Assembly: GCF_013179555.1 (NCBI RefSeq)
Contig: NZ_JABMCR010000010.1
Coordinates: forward strand, 1 to 34,173
Direction: 5' to 3'
Origin: Bacillus haikouensis
Lineage (GTDB): Bacteria; Bacillota; Bacilli; Bacillales; Bacillaceae_B
DNA length: 34,173 nucleotides
Position 1 is the stretch's first letter. Every line of letters starts with the position of its first letter. The notes below the pieces were generated by a model. That model had not been told where the DNA came from. It did not search any database and saw only the letters and a list, made by a program, of their open reading frames with translations. Shown here piece by piece: positions 15,028 through 22,334 of the stretch. A program made the translations under genes and the position numbers.

Positions 15028-15148
15028 TTGCCTGATCTTTTCATTTTGTGTACTCAGGATACTTCACCTTCCTTACTCTCTATTATATGAAAACCTGTCG
15101 AATCTTGGAAACAATTAATCTATCAAAATTCATTACTAGATTATGGAA

Positions 15149-15173
15149 GTTTCAATCTGTGTGCATCGGGAAA
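15149..15173 (+). promoter_or_regulatory. Candidate sigma-B promoter of the YflT-type gene
   Basis: GTTTCA (15149-15154), 13 bases, GGGAAA (15168-15173), close to the sigma-B consensus GTTTAA-N12/14-GGGWAW. The YflT homologue of Bacillus subtilis belongs to the sigma-B regulon. Confidence 0.65.
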
Positions 15174-15216
15174 AACATAAACAAGATCAAAATCACTATG
15201 GGAGGTTGAGAATTAG

Positions 15217-15567
15217 ATGTATAAAGTAGAAGTTGTAGAAAACGTGGTAGGAGCTAAAACGAAGATTGAGACCTTAACAACGGAAGGCTACACAAAAGAC
15301 GATATTTACGTGTTTGCTCATGACAAAGGCCGTTCGGAGGATATCACTCACGGAACCGGCACTGAATCCATCGGAGTAAAAGAACAGGGAATGATCGAAA
15401 GCATGGGGAACCTGTTCAAAAGCCGCGGGGATGAACTGCGTTCCAAGATGAAGGCTGTCGGCATGAATCGTACAGAAGCCGAAACCTACGAAGAAGAACT
15501 CGACAAAGGGAAACTCGTCATTGTTGCATCCAAAGAAGCAAGAGCGAATAACACAAACCCATTCTAA
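15217..15567 (+). CDS. General stress protein with YflT domain (GS17M family)
   Basis: A 116-residue soluble protein built on the general stress protein 17M/YflT domain. It opens with a beta strand and a helix (VEVVENVVGAKTKIETLTTEGYTKDDIYVFAHDK, residues 4-37), then an acidic Lys-rich helix and a terminal strand KLVIVASKE. Family members are small cytoplasmic stress proteins of unknown activity. The start has GGGAGG upstream at a slightly long spacing. The sigma-B-type promoter supports induction by general stress. Monocistronic, with a strong terminator. Confidence 0.88.
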   Translation: MYKVEVVENVVGAKTKIETLTTEGYTKDDIYVFAHDKGRSEDITHGTGTESIGVKEQGMIESMGNLFKSRGDELRSKMKAVGMNRTEAETYEEELDKGKLVIVASKEARANNTNPF

Positions 15568-15574
15568 TCAACCC

Positions 15575-15613
15575 GAAGCCCCGTCCCCCACTCGTTGAGG
15601 GGCGGGGCTTCTT
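15575..15613 (+). terminator. Terminator of the YflT-type gene
   Basis: GAAGCCCCG (15575-15583) pairs with CGGGGCTTC (15603-15611), with an inner CCCC/GGGG helix. The T tract after it is short. Confidence 0.75.
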
Positions 15614-15635
15614 CATGTTGAAAAAGAAAGAAAAT

Positions 15636-15664
15636 TTGTAATTCCGCTTGCAGTATTATATTCT
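15636..15664 (+). promoter_or_regulatory. Candidate sigma-A promoter of pdxK
   Basis: TTGTAA (15636-15641), 17 bases, TATTCT (15659-15664); about 44 bases before the ATG. Confidence 0.5.
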
Positions 15665-15708
15665 TTATTCAGACTAAAATTGGATACGAATTTAGGAGGT
15701 AATCACCC

Positions 15709-16518
15709 ATGACATTGAAAAAAACCCTTACAATCGCTGGATCGGATACGAGCGGAGGAGCCGGTATCCAGGCCGACCTGAAAACATTTCAGGAACACGG
15801 CGTTTACGGAATGACAGCCCTGACGACCGTCGTCACGATGGACCCGAATAACCACTGGCACCACAGCGTTCACCCACTTTCAATCGAGACGCTGGAAGCT
15901 CAGTTGGAGACCGTTCTTTCTGTAGGAATCGACGCAATGAAAACCGGCATGCTCGGAACCGTCGAAATCATCGAGCTTGCTGCCAAAAAAATCGACCAAT
16001 TCGGATTGGATAAAGTGGTCATCGACCCTGTTATGGTATGTAAAGGCGAAGACGAAGTACTGAATCCTGAAACAACCGATGCAATGAGAGAACATCTTCT
16101 TCAGCGCGCAACCGTCGTCACACCGAATCTATTCGAAGCAGGTCAGCTCGCCCAGACCGGTCCCATCAAAACGATCGAAGGGATGAAAGAAGCGGCAAAG
16201 AAGATCCATGACCTCGGAGCTAAGAATGTTGTCATCAAAGGCGGCAAGCAGCTCGAGCATGACAAAGCACTCGACCTGTTCTATGACGGCAGCGAATTCA
16301 CTGTTTTTGAGGAAGAGAAAGTCGAAACGACCTACAACCACGGCGCAGGCTGCACATTCGCCGCGGCCATCACATCGAACCTTGCCAATGGACAAGATGT
16401 GAAAGAAGCAGTCGAAAATGCAAAAAAATTCGTCACAGCCGCCATCAAACACGGATTTAAGCTGAACGAATATGTCGGCCCTGTGATGCACGGAGCATAT
16501 AATCGGGTTGAAAAATAA
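15709..16518 (+). CDS. pdxK: Pyridoxine/pyridoxal kinase PdxK (ThiD-like, YwdB)
   Basis: A 269-residue ribokinase-fold enzyme of the ThiD/PdxK type. It phosphorylates pyridoxal, pyridoxine or hydroxymethylpyrimidine, in vitamin B6 salvage or thiamine synthesis. The N-terminal AGSDTSGGAGIQADLKTF (residues 10-27) contacts the substrate. VIDPVMVCKGEDEVL is mid-protein, and the NHGAGCTFAAAITSNLA block near 210 holds the anion hole and catalytic segment with its Cys. The NNHWHHSVHPLSIE segment and the Cys form resemble Bacillus subtilis PdxK (formerly ThiD/YwdB) more than classical ThiD. AGGAGG lies 11 bases before the ATG. Monocistronic. Confidence 0.9.
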   Translation: MTLKKTLTIAGSDTSGGAGIQADLKTFQEHGVYGMTALTTVVTMDPNNHWHHSVHPLSIETLEAQLETVLSVGIDAMKTGMLGTVEIIELAAKKIDQFGLDKVVIDPVMVCKGEDEVLNPETTDAMREHLLQRATVVTPNLFEAGQLAQTGPIKTIEGMKEAAKKIHDLGAKNVVIKGGKQLEHDKALDLFYDGSEFTVFEEEKVETTYNHGAGCTFAAAITSNLANGQDVKEAVENAKKFVTAAIKHGFKLNEYVGPVMHGAYNRVEK

Positions 16519-16527
16519 GGATGAAGC

Positions 16528-16571
16528 GGTGCCAGGCACATTTGGGATGATTTGTGCGTGGCACCTTTTTT
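16528..16571 (+). terminator. Terminator of pdxK built from the GTGCCAGGCAC repeat
   Basis: GGTGCCAGGCACA (16528-16540) pairs with TGTGCGTGGCACC (16553-16565) at 12 of 13 positions, followed by six T residues. Each arm is itself a copy of the palindrome found in the array at 7759-8088. Confidence 0.85.
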
Positions 16572-16980
16572 GAATGCAGTGATATCTGGATCAAGGCCTG
16601 GAGCTTGGCAGATAGAGATTTTTCGACAACAGGCTCAATTATCTTGAAAGCAGCACAATAAATATTAATATACTTATATTCCGTTGTTTAAGAAGGAATC
16701 TCCTACCTTCTTATACGAGAAATTTTTTAAAACGTCACAGGTCGGGATGATTTTCAGCAGAAGCAATAGTTGAATCAATGAAAAATGAACGGATATGTGT
16801 CACATCCCCATTACTTTCTCCCAGATCATAGAAAACCTCACAACCACTCACTGATTTTATACACTATCTCTTTCCCAGCCTCCCCCCTCCTGCAAACAGA
16901 CTTTTCGCAATCACGGAAAAACTTTAGTAATATAGAACATAATACGTAAGAGTCTTTTCTGTACTTAAGGAGGAACTGGA
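16572..16980. other. Gene-less stretch upstream of yojF
   Basis: No credible gene. The only notable structure is a hairpin with an 8-bp stem, TAAGAAGG (16689-16696) / CCTTCTTA (16706-16713). A 44-codon frame at 16787-16921 lacks a ribosome binding site and looks random. I found no convincing promoter for yojF here, although the bases just upstream are AT-rich. Confidence 0.45.
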
Positions 16981-17328
16981 ATGGAACCGATCAGGATTGC
17001 TGACGCGCAGGGATTGATCAATCAATTCGCCCGCCAGGATGTCTATATACATTTGGAAACGACGAACGGGGCTTACGCCGCCCACTTCAACGAGGGCTTC
17101 TTTAACGCCGGAGCCTATATCCGCAACGCGAAAGTCAATTATGAGCACGGGAAGATCATCGGGGACGGACCTTTTCGCGTCGGATTAAAAATCGAGCTCG
17201 GCTGGATTTATGCCGAAGGCCTTACCCACTATGAAATGGATGAACACGGCCGCCTTCTGATGGCAGGCCACGGTGCAGACGGAAAGCTTGCAGTGGCACT
17301 CGAAATCAGCCCCACTCCATTTAACTAA
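16981..17328 (+). CDS. yojF: YojF family protein (DUF1806)
   Basis: A 115-residue soluble protein of the DUF1806/YojF family, with QDVYIHLETTNGAYAAHFNEGFFNAGAYIRN in the first half and RVGLKIELGWIYAEGLTHYE in the second. YojF is almost always next to YojG (BshB2) in Bacilli. Its role is unknown, but the pairing suggests a link to bacillithiol metabolism. AAGGAGG lies 7 bases upstream of the ATG. It is 16 bases ahead of bshB2 and surely in the same operon. Confidence 0.93.
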   Translation: MEPIRIADAQGLINQFARQDVYIHLETTNGAYAAHFNEGFFNAGAYIRNAKVNYEHGKIIGDGPFRVGLKIELGWIYAEGLTHYEMDEHGRLLMAGHGADGKLAVALEISPTPFN

Positions 17329-17344
17329 TAAAGGAGAGAAAGCA

Positions 17345-18028
17345 ATGGAAAAAGAAAGAAGAGTACTTGTCATCTTCCCGCACCCGGATGATGAAGCATT
17401 CGGTGTGTCCGGTACGATTTCGACTCATATAAACAACGGAACACCCGTCACATACGCCTGCCTGACACTTGGCGAGATGGGGCGCAACTTAGGTAATCCT
17501 CCGTTCGCAACGCGTGAATCACTGCCTCTCATCCGTAAAAAAGAATTGCGAAAAGCAGCCGAGGCCATGGGGATCCAGGATTTGCGCATGATGGGCTACC
17601 GCGATAAAACGCTCGAATTCGAAAACGACGAAAAGCTCGCGAACATGGTAACGGAATTGATTGAAGAACTCGACCCATCCTTGATCATCAGTTTCTATCC
17701 GGATTACTCTGTTCATCCCGATCATGAAGCGACGGCAAGGGCAGTCGTACGGGCCGTCCGCCGCCTTCCTAAACAATCACGACCGAAACTGCACTGCCTC
17801 GCCTTCTCCAAGAATTGCCGGGAAGAGCTTGGTGAGCCTGATATCATCAACGACATCACATCGGTAAGGGATCAAAAGATCAAAACCTTGAAAGCCCATA
17901 TCTCCCAGACTGCCTGGATGCTTAAAGATCTTGAGAAAGGCCTTGAAATCAACGACAGCGAAGCGTTAAAGTGGGTCACCGTCGAGAACTTCTGGAGCTA
18001 TCAGTGGGAGAATGACAAGGTAGATTAA
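17345..18028 (+). CDS. bshB2: Bacillithiol biosynthesis deacetylase BshB2
   Basis: A 227-residue zinc deacetylase of the LmbE/PIG-L family. It removes the acetyl group from GlcNAc-malate, the second step of bacillithiol synthesis. The metal and catalytic motif HPDDE is at residues 13-17 and the second metal motif HPDH at 124-127. The TLGEMGRNLGNPPFATRESLPLIRKKEL segment is characteristic of BshB2 (YojG), and the preceding yojF confirms the subgroup. The open frame reaches back into yojF, but AAGGAG just upstream fixes the ATG at 17345. Confidence 0.95.
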   Translation: MEKERRVLVIFPHPDDEAFGVSGTISTHINNGTPVTYACLTLGEMGRNLGNPPFATRESLPLIRKKELRKAAEAMGIQDLRMMGYRDKTLEFENDEKLANMVTELIEELDPSLIISFYPDYSVHPDHEATARAVVRAVRRLPKQSRPKLHCLAFSKNCREELGEPDIINDITSVRDQKIKTLKAHISQTAWMLKDLEKGLEINDSEALKWVTVENFWSYQWENDKVD

Positions 18029-18108
18029 GGTTTGCCGGCAAAAAACATTCTTTAGAAAACTGAATGATTAGATGTAAGTGGCTGGAATTAAAGTGTTCTA
18101 GTCTAAGT

Positions 18109-18158
18109 AAAACCCGAACTAATTTGAATTCCTGGATTCAAATTAGTTCGGGTTTTTT
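18109..18158 (+). terminator. Very long terminator downstream of yojF-bshB2
   Basis: A perfect 21-bp stem (18109-18129 with 18136-18156), loop TCCTGG, and a T run at the end. It begins 80 bases after the bshB2 stop. The minus strand also ends in a T-rich arm, so it may act both ways. Confidence 0.85.
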
Positions 18159-18196
18159 CGTTTTGTTGCAACGAGCGATTGGCGTCCAAGACGCTG

Positions 18197-18285
18197 GCTC
18201 CTCCGGGAGAAGCGGCCAAATTGAGACCCCGCAGGAGACTGTGTCGAGGGCTCACGGGCTGCCTGTGGAGGCAAAGTCTTGCATG
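18197..18285. repeat. Degenerate copy of a Bacillaceae intergenic repeat
   Basis: The order of motifs CTCCKCGGGA, AGCGGCCAA, TGAGACCCCGCAGGAG, GAGGgCTCAC and GGAGGCAAAG matches what I recall of a dispersed intergenic repeat in Bacillaceae genomes. A shorter relative lies at 24961-24989. The rest of the gap between the terminator and the operator at 18419 shows no gene. Confidence 0.5.
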
Positions 18286-18418
18286 GAAATCTTAGCGGTA
18301 TTCAAAGTCATCACTAAAATGGTCGGTAGTTGTTTTTTGTATTGTCCCTGCCTCTTTTTTGTACATCGAAACTTCGGTATGGAATGTTATTTTTCAAAAA
18401 TAAACAGTCCACCCTCAA

Positions 18419-18438
18419 AATGAGTGATTACTCACTTT
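18419..18438 (+). promoter_or_regulatory. Operator 1 of the ABC-TetR operon
   Basis: AATGAGTGATTACTCACTTT, with near-palindromic core TGAGTGATTACTCA. It overlaps the -35 element. It is the exact reverse complement of operator 2. A TetR-family repressor encoded in the same operon is the likely ligand. Confidence 0.75.
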
Positions 18439-18464
18439 ACAAGATTATTAAAACATATTATAGT
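18436..18464 (+). promoter_or_regulatory. Sigma-A promoter of the ABC-TetR operon
   Basis: TTTACA (18436-18441), 17 bases, TATAGT (18459-18464). It is sandwiched between two operator copies, so a bound repressor would block RNA polymerase. Confidence 0.75.
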
Positions 18465-18466
18465 TA

Positions 18467-18486
18467 AAAGTGAGTAATCACTCATT
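18467..18486 (+). promoter_or_regulatory. Operator 2 of the ABC-TetR operon
   Basis: AAAGTGAGTAATCACTCATT, the exact inverse of operator 1, centred 48 bp from it and covering the likely transcription start. Confidence 0.75.
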
Positions 18487-18518
18487 ATTCCATATCAACA
18501 CTTGAAAGGTGTGAAATC

Positions 18519-19247
18519 ATGGAGAAAATCATCCAGTTAAGCAATTTATCAAAATTTTTCAAAACCCAAGATGTCCTTAAAGACGTATCGCTCGAGATTG
18601 AACAAGGTGAGATTTACGGGCTTCTCGGTCCATCCGGTTCCGGGAAAACGACGCTGATCAAACTCATGATCGGGCTTGAACTTCCATCAAACGGGAGTGT
18701 CACGTTCAAAGGAAGTAAGTTGAAAGCGAAGAATTTGTATCCATCTATCGGCTATATGGCTCAGTCCGATGCCCTCTACGGTGAGCTTACGGCAAGGGAG
18801 AATTTATCGTTCACTGCTTCACTCTACGGGCTTAAAAAAGGACAGCGAAAACAACAAATTGAAAATGTGATGGAAATGGTCGACCTCCTCCCCCACCTCG
18901 ATAAACCGGTGCATCACTTTTCGGGCGGCATGAAAAGAAGACTGTCGCTCGCGATCGCGCTTTTGCATGATCCCGAGGTTTTATTCCTTGATGAACCGAC
19001 TGTAGGAATTGATCCAGTGCTGAGGAAAGAGATTTGGGAAGGATTCCGTAAACTTAAGGAAGACGGCCGGACGATCATCATCACGACACATGTCATGGAT
19101 GAAGCAGAGCGCTGCGACCGGCTTGGGCTCCTTCAGCATGGGGAGATCATTTCGAGCGACACGCCGGCTGCAATCAAATCGCGATTCGGTGTGAGTTCAA
19201 TAGAAGATGTCTTTCTGAAAAATGGAGGTGTTCCCCTTGAGAATTAG
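18519..19247 (+). CDS. ABC-2 type exporter, ATP-binding protein
   Basis: A 242-residue ABC ATPase with all motifs: Walker A GPSGSGKT (residues 37-44), Q-loop YMAQSD, signature HFSGGMKRRL, Walker B VLFLDEPTVGIDP and switch histidine in IIITTHVMDEAE. The short C-terminus and DEPTVGIDP form are typical of drug or antibiotic exporters of the ABC-2 (YhcH/DrrA) class. ATG start with AAAGGTG upstream. It is the first gene of a three-gene operon with a permease (overlapping by 11 bases) and a TetR regulator. Substrate unknown; a toxic amphiphile or antibiotic is a reasonable guess. Confidence 0.92.
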   Translation: MEKIIQLSNLSKFFKTQDVLKDVSLEIEQGEIYGLLGPSGSGKTTLIKLMIGLELPSNGSVTFKGSKLKAKNLYPSIGYMAQSDALYGELTARENLSFTASLYGLKKGQRKQQIENVMEMVDLLPHLDKPVHHFSGGMKRRLSLAIALLHDPEVLFLDEPTVGIDPVLRKEIWEGFRKLKEDGRTIIITTHVMDEAERCDRLGLLQHGEIISSDTPAAIKSRFGVSSIEDVFLKNGGVPLEN

Positions 19248-20253
19248 CGGTTTCGTTCTTCGTATCATCAGGCAGCTTTTCCGGGATAAACGGACGCTTG
19301 CCCTGATGTTTTTGGCTCCTATCTTAATCTTGACCATGATTTCGCTTGTGTTTTCATCTGAAGAATACGAAGCAAAAGTGGCGGTCGTCAATGTGCCTCA
19401 GCATCTGGAAACAAAGCTTGAACTCGGCGGATTTGACCGATACGAGAACAAAGATGCAGCACGGGAAGCGATGAAAGACGGGAAGTTGGATGGATATGTT
19501 ACATTCGATCACTCTTCTTCTCCTGATATTGTCGTGGAAGGAAGTGATCCGTCGATAAACGGGGCCGTCATGAAGAAGGTCCAGACTCTATTTCCTTCTC
19601 AAGCTGCGAATCTATCAGATCAAGTGACTTTTTTATATGGAAATGAAGAGATGGGGATGTTTGATTCGTTTGGGCCGGTACTGCTCGGTTTCTTCGTGTT
19701 CTTCTTCGTTTTTTTAATAAGCGGGGTTTCCTTTTTAAGAGAAAGAACGACAGGCACGCTTGAAAGGCTTTTAGCTTCACCGATCAAGATTTGGGAAATG
19801 GTCGTCAGTTATGTTATTGGATTCGGGATGGTGACGCTCTTGCAGGCTGCGTTGATTTCCTGGTATTCCATCTATATACTCGACATGATGATGACAGGCA
19901 GCTTCTTCAATGTATTGATTGTGATCGTGCTGCTTTCATTTACAGCTCTGACGCTCGGAATATTGCTGTCCGCTTTTGCCAAGAATGAGTTGCAAATGAT
20001 GCAATTCATCCCGGTTGTCGTGGTGCCGCAAATCTTTTTTTCCGGATTGTTCAATCTCGATACAATTTCAGAGTGGCTAAGCTGGATTGGGCCGTTCACA
20101 CCGCTTTATTATGCTGCGGATGCGCTCCGGGATGTGATGATCAGGGGGTTCGGTTTCACTGACCTGCTGCTCAACCTGGGTGTCCTTGCAGGTTTTTCAC
20201 TATTGTTCATTACCCTAAATGTTGCAGCCCTAAAAAAATACCGTAAAATATAA
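19237..20253 (+). CDS. ABC-2 type exporter, permease
   Basis: A membrane protein of 338 residues. The N-terminal helix (about 20-40) is followed by a large external domain (about 42-145), then five helices from about residue 148 to the end, the layout of ABC-2/DrrB-like permeases. The ERTTGTLERLLASPI motif in the first loop after helix 2 is typical of the ABC-2 family. The frame opens at ATG 19222, but GGAGG at 19224-19228 sits 8 bases before a TTG at 19237, which I take as the start. It overlaps the ATPase gene by 11 bases. Confidence 0.9.
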   Translation: MRISGFVLRIIRQLFRDKRTLALMFLAPILILTMISLVFSSEEYEAKVAVVNVPQHLETKLELGGFDRYENKDAAREAMKDGKLDGYVTFDHSSSPDIVVEGSDPSINGAVMKKVQTLFPSQAANLSDQVTFLYGNEEMGMFDSFGPVLLGFFVFFFVFLISGVSFLRERTTGTLERLLASPIKIWEMVVSYVIGFGMVTLLQAALISWYSIYILDMMMTGSFFNVLIVIVLLSFTALTLGILLSAFAKNELQMMQFIPVVVVPQIFFSGLFNLDTISEWLSWIGPFTPLYYAADALRDVMIRGFGFTDLLLNLGVLAGFSLLFITLNVAALKKYRKI

Positions 20254-20282
20254 GATACAATGACTACGATAGGGGTTTACGC

Positions 20283-20930
20283 ATGGCTGAAGAAAAAGAT
20301 ATCTTTAAACAATTATTCGAACAGGAAGAACCATTCACGGAGAAGCAGCAGAAGATTGTGGAAGCCGCAATCGAAATGTTTGCCGAAAAAGGCTATGCAT
20401 CCACATCCACGAGCCAGATCGCTAAAAAAGCAGGTGTAGCAGAAGGCACGATCTTCCGTCATTATAAAACAAAGAAGGACCTGCTTCTTTCGATTGTATC
20501 TCCAACGATGGCAAAATTGATTGCTCCATTCGTGATACGCGATATCAACAAAGTATTGGACGCCAAATATGAACGCTATGAAGATTTCCTGAAGGCGATG
20601 ATTCTGAACCGCCAGGAATTTCTCAAGGATAATATGACCGTCTTTAAGATTCTGATCCAGGAAATCCCGTTTCATCCTGAACTGAAGGAGCAGTTCAAGG
20701 AGCATATCGCCAGGAAGATCTTTGAAAAATTCACTTCACTTGTCGATCACTACAAAGAAAAAGGCCAAATCATCGACCTCCCTTCTCCTGCAGTCGTCCG
20801 CTTCTCGGCTACAAGCATTTTCGGACTGCTCCTTGTCCGCTACGTTTTCCTGCCGGAAGAAAATTGGGATGACGAAAAAGAGATCGATATGACGGTGCAG
20901 ATGATCTTGAATGGTGTGGGAAAAGAATAA
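20283..20930 (+). CDS. TetR/AcrR family transcriptional regulator
   Basis: A 215-residue TetR-type repressor. The N-terminal HTH runs over residues 19-68, with recognition region STSQIAKKAGVAEGTIFRHYKTKKDLL; the helical C-terminal ligand domain ends in VGKE. The gene is last in the exporter operon, 29 bases after the permease. The promoter of this operon is flanked by two identical inverted operators, so it very likely represses its own operon until an exported compound binds. The ribosome binding site is poor (AGGGG about 8 bases before the ATG), suggesting low expression. Confidence 0.92.
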   Translation: MAEEKDIFKQLFEQEEPFTEKQQKIVEAAIEMFAEKGYASTSTSQIAKKAGVAEGTIFRHYKTKKDLLLSIVSPTMAKLIAPFVIRDINKVLDAKYERYEDFLKAMILNRQEFLKDNMTVFKILIQEIPFHPELKEQFKEHIARKIFEKFTSLVDHYKEKGQIIDLPSPAVVRFSATSIFGLLLVRYVFLPEENWDDEKEIDMTVQMILNGVGKE

Positions 20931-20943
20931 ATTCTGTTATGTA

Positions 20944-20975
20944 GAGCACTGATTACGTTGTCAGTGCCTTTTTTT
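20944..20975 (+). terminator. Terminator of the ABC-TetR operon
   Basis: GCACTGA (20946-20952) pairs with TCAGTGC (20961-20967), followed by seven T residues. Confidence 0.85.
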
Positions 20976-21007
20976 ATGGAAAATGGTCCCGCCTTCTGTC
21001 ATCCACC

Positions 21008-21033
21008 GTTTCACCCCCAAGCCACGCGGGTAA
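21008..21033 (+). promoter_or_regulatory. Candidate sigma-B promoter of the SDR gene
   Basis: GTTTCA (21008-21013), 14 bases, GGGTAA (21028-21033), a good match to sigma-B promoters and to the one at 15149. It ends 30 bases before the ATG. Confidence 0.65.
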
Positions 21034-21063
21034 ACTACATGAAATAGGAAAAGGAGGGACACT

Positions 21064-21855
21064 ATGAATTTTCCATTTCATGATAAAACGTTGGAAGGAC
21101 AGCACATCTTGATAACCGGAGCGACCGGCGGAATCGGGTATGAGACGGCAAAAGCAGCCACTTCGGCCGGTGCCAGGGTGACGATAACTGGGCGGAACGA
21201 GGAAAAATTGAATGAGTTAACAAAGATATGTGGTGAGGATAAGGTTTTTGCTGTCAAGGCGGATCTTACCAAACCCCAGGCCCGTGACCAGCTGGCAGAG
21301 TTTGCAGAGAACGAGTTCGGTGCGATCACCGGTCTCGTCAATTCAGCAGGGATCGGCGGAGGAGATATCATTGAAAACCTGTCAGAAGATCATATGAGAA
21401 GTATAATGGAGCTGAATTATTTTTCACTTGTCGAGCTCACACAACTTATCTATAAAGGCATGAAAGAGAACCGGAAAGGGGCGGTCATCAACATATCCTC
21501 CCTTTCCGGTTTGAGAGGCACGCATGGCAATGCGGCATACAGTGCATCCAAGTTTGCCGTGATCGGCTTCACGCAGGCGTTCGCCCTTGAAGCCATCGAG
21601 CATGGTGTGCGTGTCAATGCGATCTGCCCGGGCTACGTGGACACCGGAATGGGCAGGAACGCCATCAAATCCAAGGGCGAGCGCCATAACCGCAGCTACA
21701 GGGAACAGCTGGAGCTGGCCAAAGAAAGCATCCCATCCGGCCGGTTGACTTCCCCCGGGGAAGTGGCGAACACGATCGTCTATTTGCTGAGTGATGCAGC
21801 AGGCAACATTGTCGGTGAATCCATTAAGATCTCCGGCGGCAGTGTGATGCGATGA
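21064..21855 (+). CDS. Short-chain dehydrogenase/reductase (SDR) family oxidoreductase
   Basis: A 263-residue classical SDR with a Rossmann fold. The cofactor motif TGATGGIG is at residues 18-25, Arg44 after the second strand suggests NADP(H) preference, NSAG is at 93-96, and the catalytic set is Asn118, Ser145/146, Tyr159 and Lys163 (YSASK). The PGYVDTGMG segment is typical. Substrate unknown. AAAGGAGGG precedes the ATG. The sigma-B-type promoter suggests a general stress role, as for several SDR proteins in Bacillus subtilis. Monocistronic, with its own terminator. Confidence 0.9.
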   Translation: MNFPFHDKTLEGQHILITGATGGIGYETAKAATSAGARVTITGRNEEKLNELTKICGEDKVFAVKADLTKPQARDQLAEFAENEFGAITGLVNSAGIGGGDIIENLSEDHMRSIMELNYFSLVELTQLIYKGMKENRKGAVINISSLSGLRGTHGNAAYSASKFAVIGFTQAFALEAIEHGVRVNAICPGYVDTGMGRNAIKSKGERHNRSYREQLELAKESIPSGRLTSPGEVANTIVYLLSDAAGNIVGESIKISGGSVMR

Positions 21856-21865
21856 CGATAATTGA

Positions 21866-21902
21866 AACCCGCCGTTTTATAGTCGACGGCGGGTTCATTT
21901 TT
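21866..21902 (+). terminator. Terminator of the SDR gene
   Basis: AACCCGCCG (21866-21874) pairs with CGGCGGGTT (21887-21895), followed by CATTTTTG. Confidence 0.85.
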
Positions 21903-22221
21903 GTGTATCGAACCGTGAAAGGAAAAAACAAATTAAAAAGCGGACTGGCATCGGAATATTATTTGAATTCAGACCGGTTTATATCGAATCCACACCATTT
22001 ATTTTCAACTAGACATTTTATTTTCCACTATGGTCTTTTTTTCTATTTACAACCTTTTATTTTCAATTCCCTCAATCCCTCCCCCTTCAAAAACATCATC
22101 CTTCTAACCGCGTCAACTCTAACTATTCCTCCCTTTTCAGGAAAAATTAGTGCATTTCTCCCTTCATAAAATAATCGGTGTATGGTTTAATGAATAGTAC
22201 ATTGGAACGATATTAAATATT
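21903..22221. other. AT-rich gene-less stretch
   Basis: No supported gene. An open frame through 21852-22169 crosses the SDR terminator and lacks family features. Three loose copies of ATTTTATTTTC occur at about 21998-22065. Nothing else stands out before the promoter at 22222. Confidence 0.4.
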
Positions 22222-22256
22222 GAGGTTGTCATTTTTTTGATGAAGGTTTCTTTATA
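22222..22256 (+). promoter_or_regulatory. Promoter P1 of the split sigma factor operon
   Basis: GAGGTTGT (22222-22229), 18 bases, TTCTTTATA (22248-22256). The same words with the same spacing occur upstream of the lysin operon (23240-23274). Spacing between TTGTCA and TTTATA is 19, which does not suit sigma-A. Likely an autoregulated alternative sigma promoter. Confidence 0.65.
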
Positions 22257-22304
22257 TACTAAAAGCAGGAATTGTATCCGCCGCTTTTTTTTTAAACATT
22301 TAAC

Positions 22305-22318
22305 CGAACATACGTTCT
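22305..22318 (+). promoter_or_regulatory. LexA (SOS) box in front of the split sigma operon
   Basis: CGAACATACGTTCT matches the Bacillus LexA pattern CGAACNNNNGTTCG at all but the last base. It lies between promoter P1 and the start codon, 16 bases before the ATG, where LexA would block transcription. Confidence 0.7.
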
Positions 22319-22334
22319 AATGGTGGTGAGAAAA

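Noticed and set aside
18064-18423. 119-codon plus-strand frame
   Set aside because: It runs through a 21-bp terminator and a degenerate intergenic repeat; no ribosome binding site and no recognisable domain.
21852-22169. 105-codon frame overlapping the SDR stop
   Set aside because: It crosses the SDR terminator and reads AT-rich noncoding sequence.
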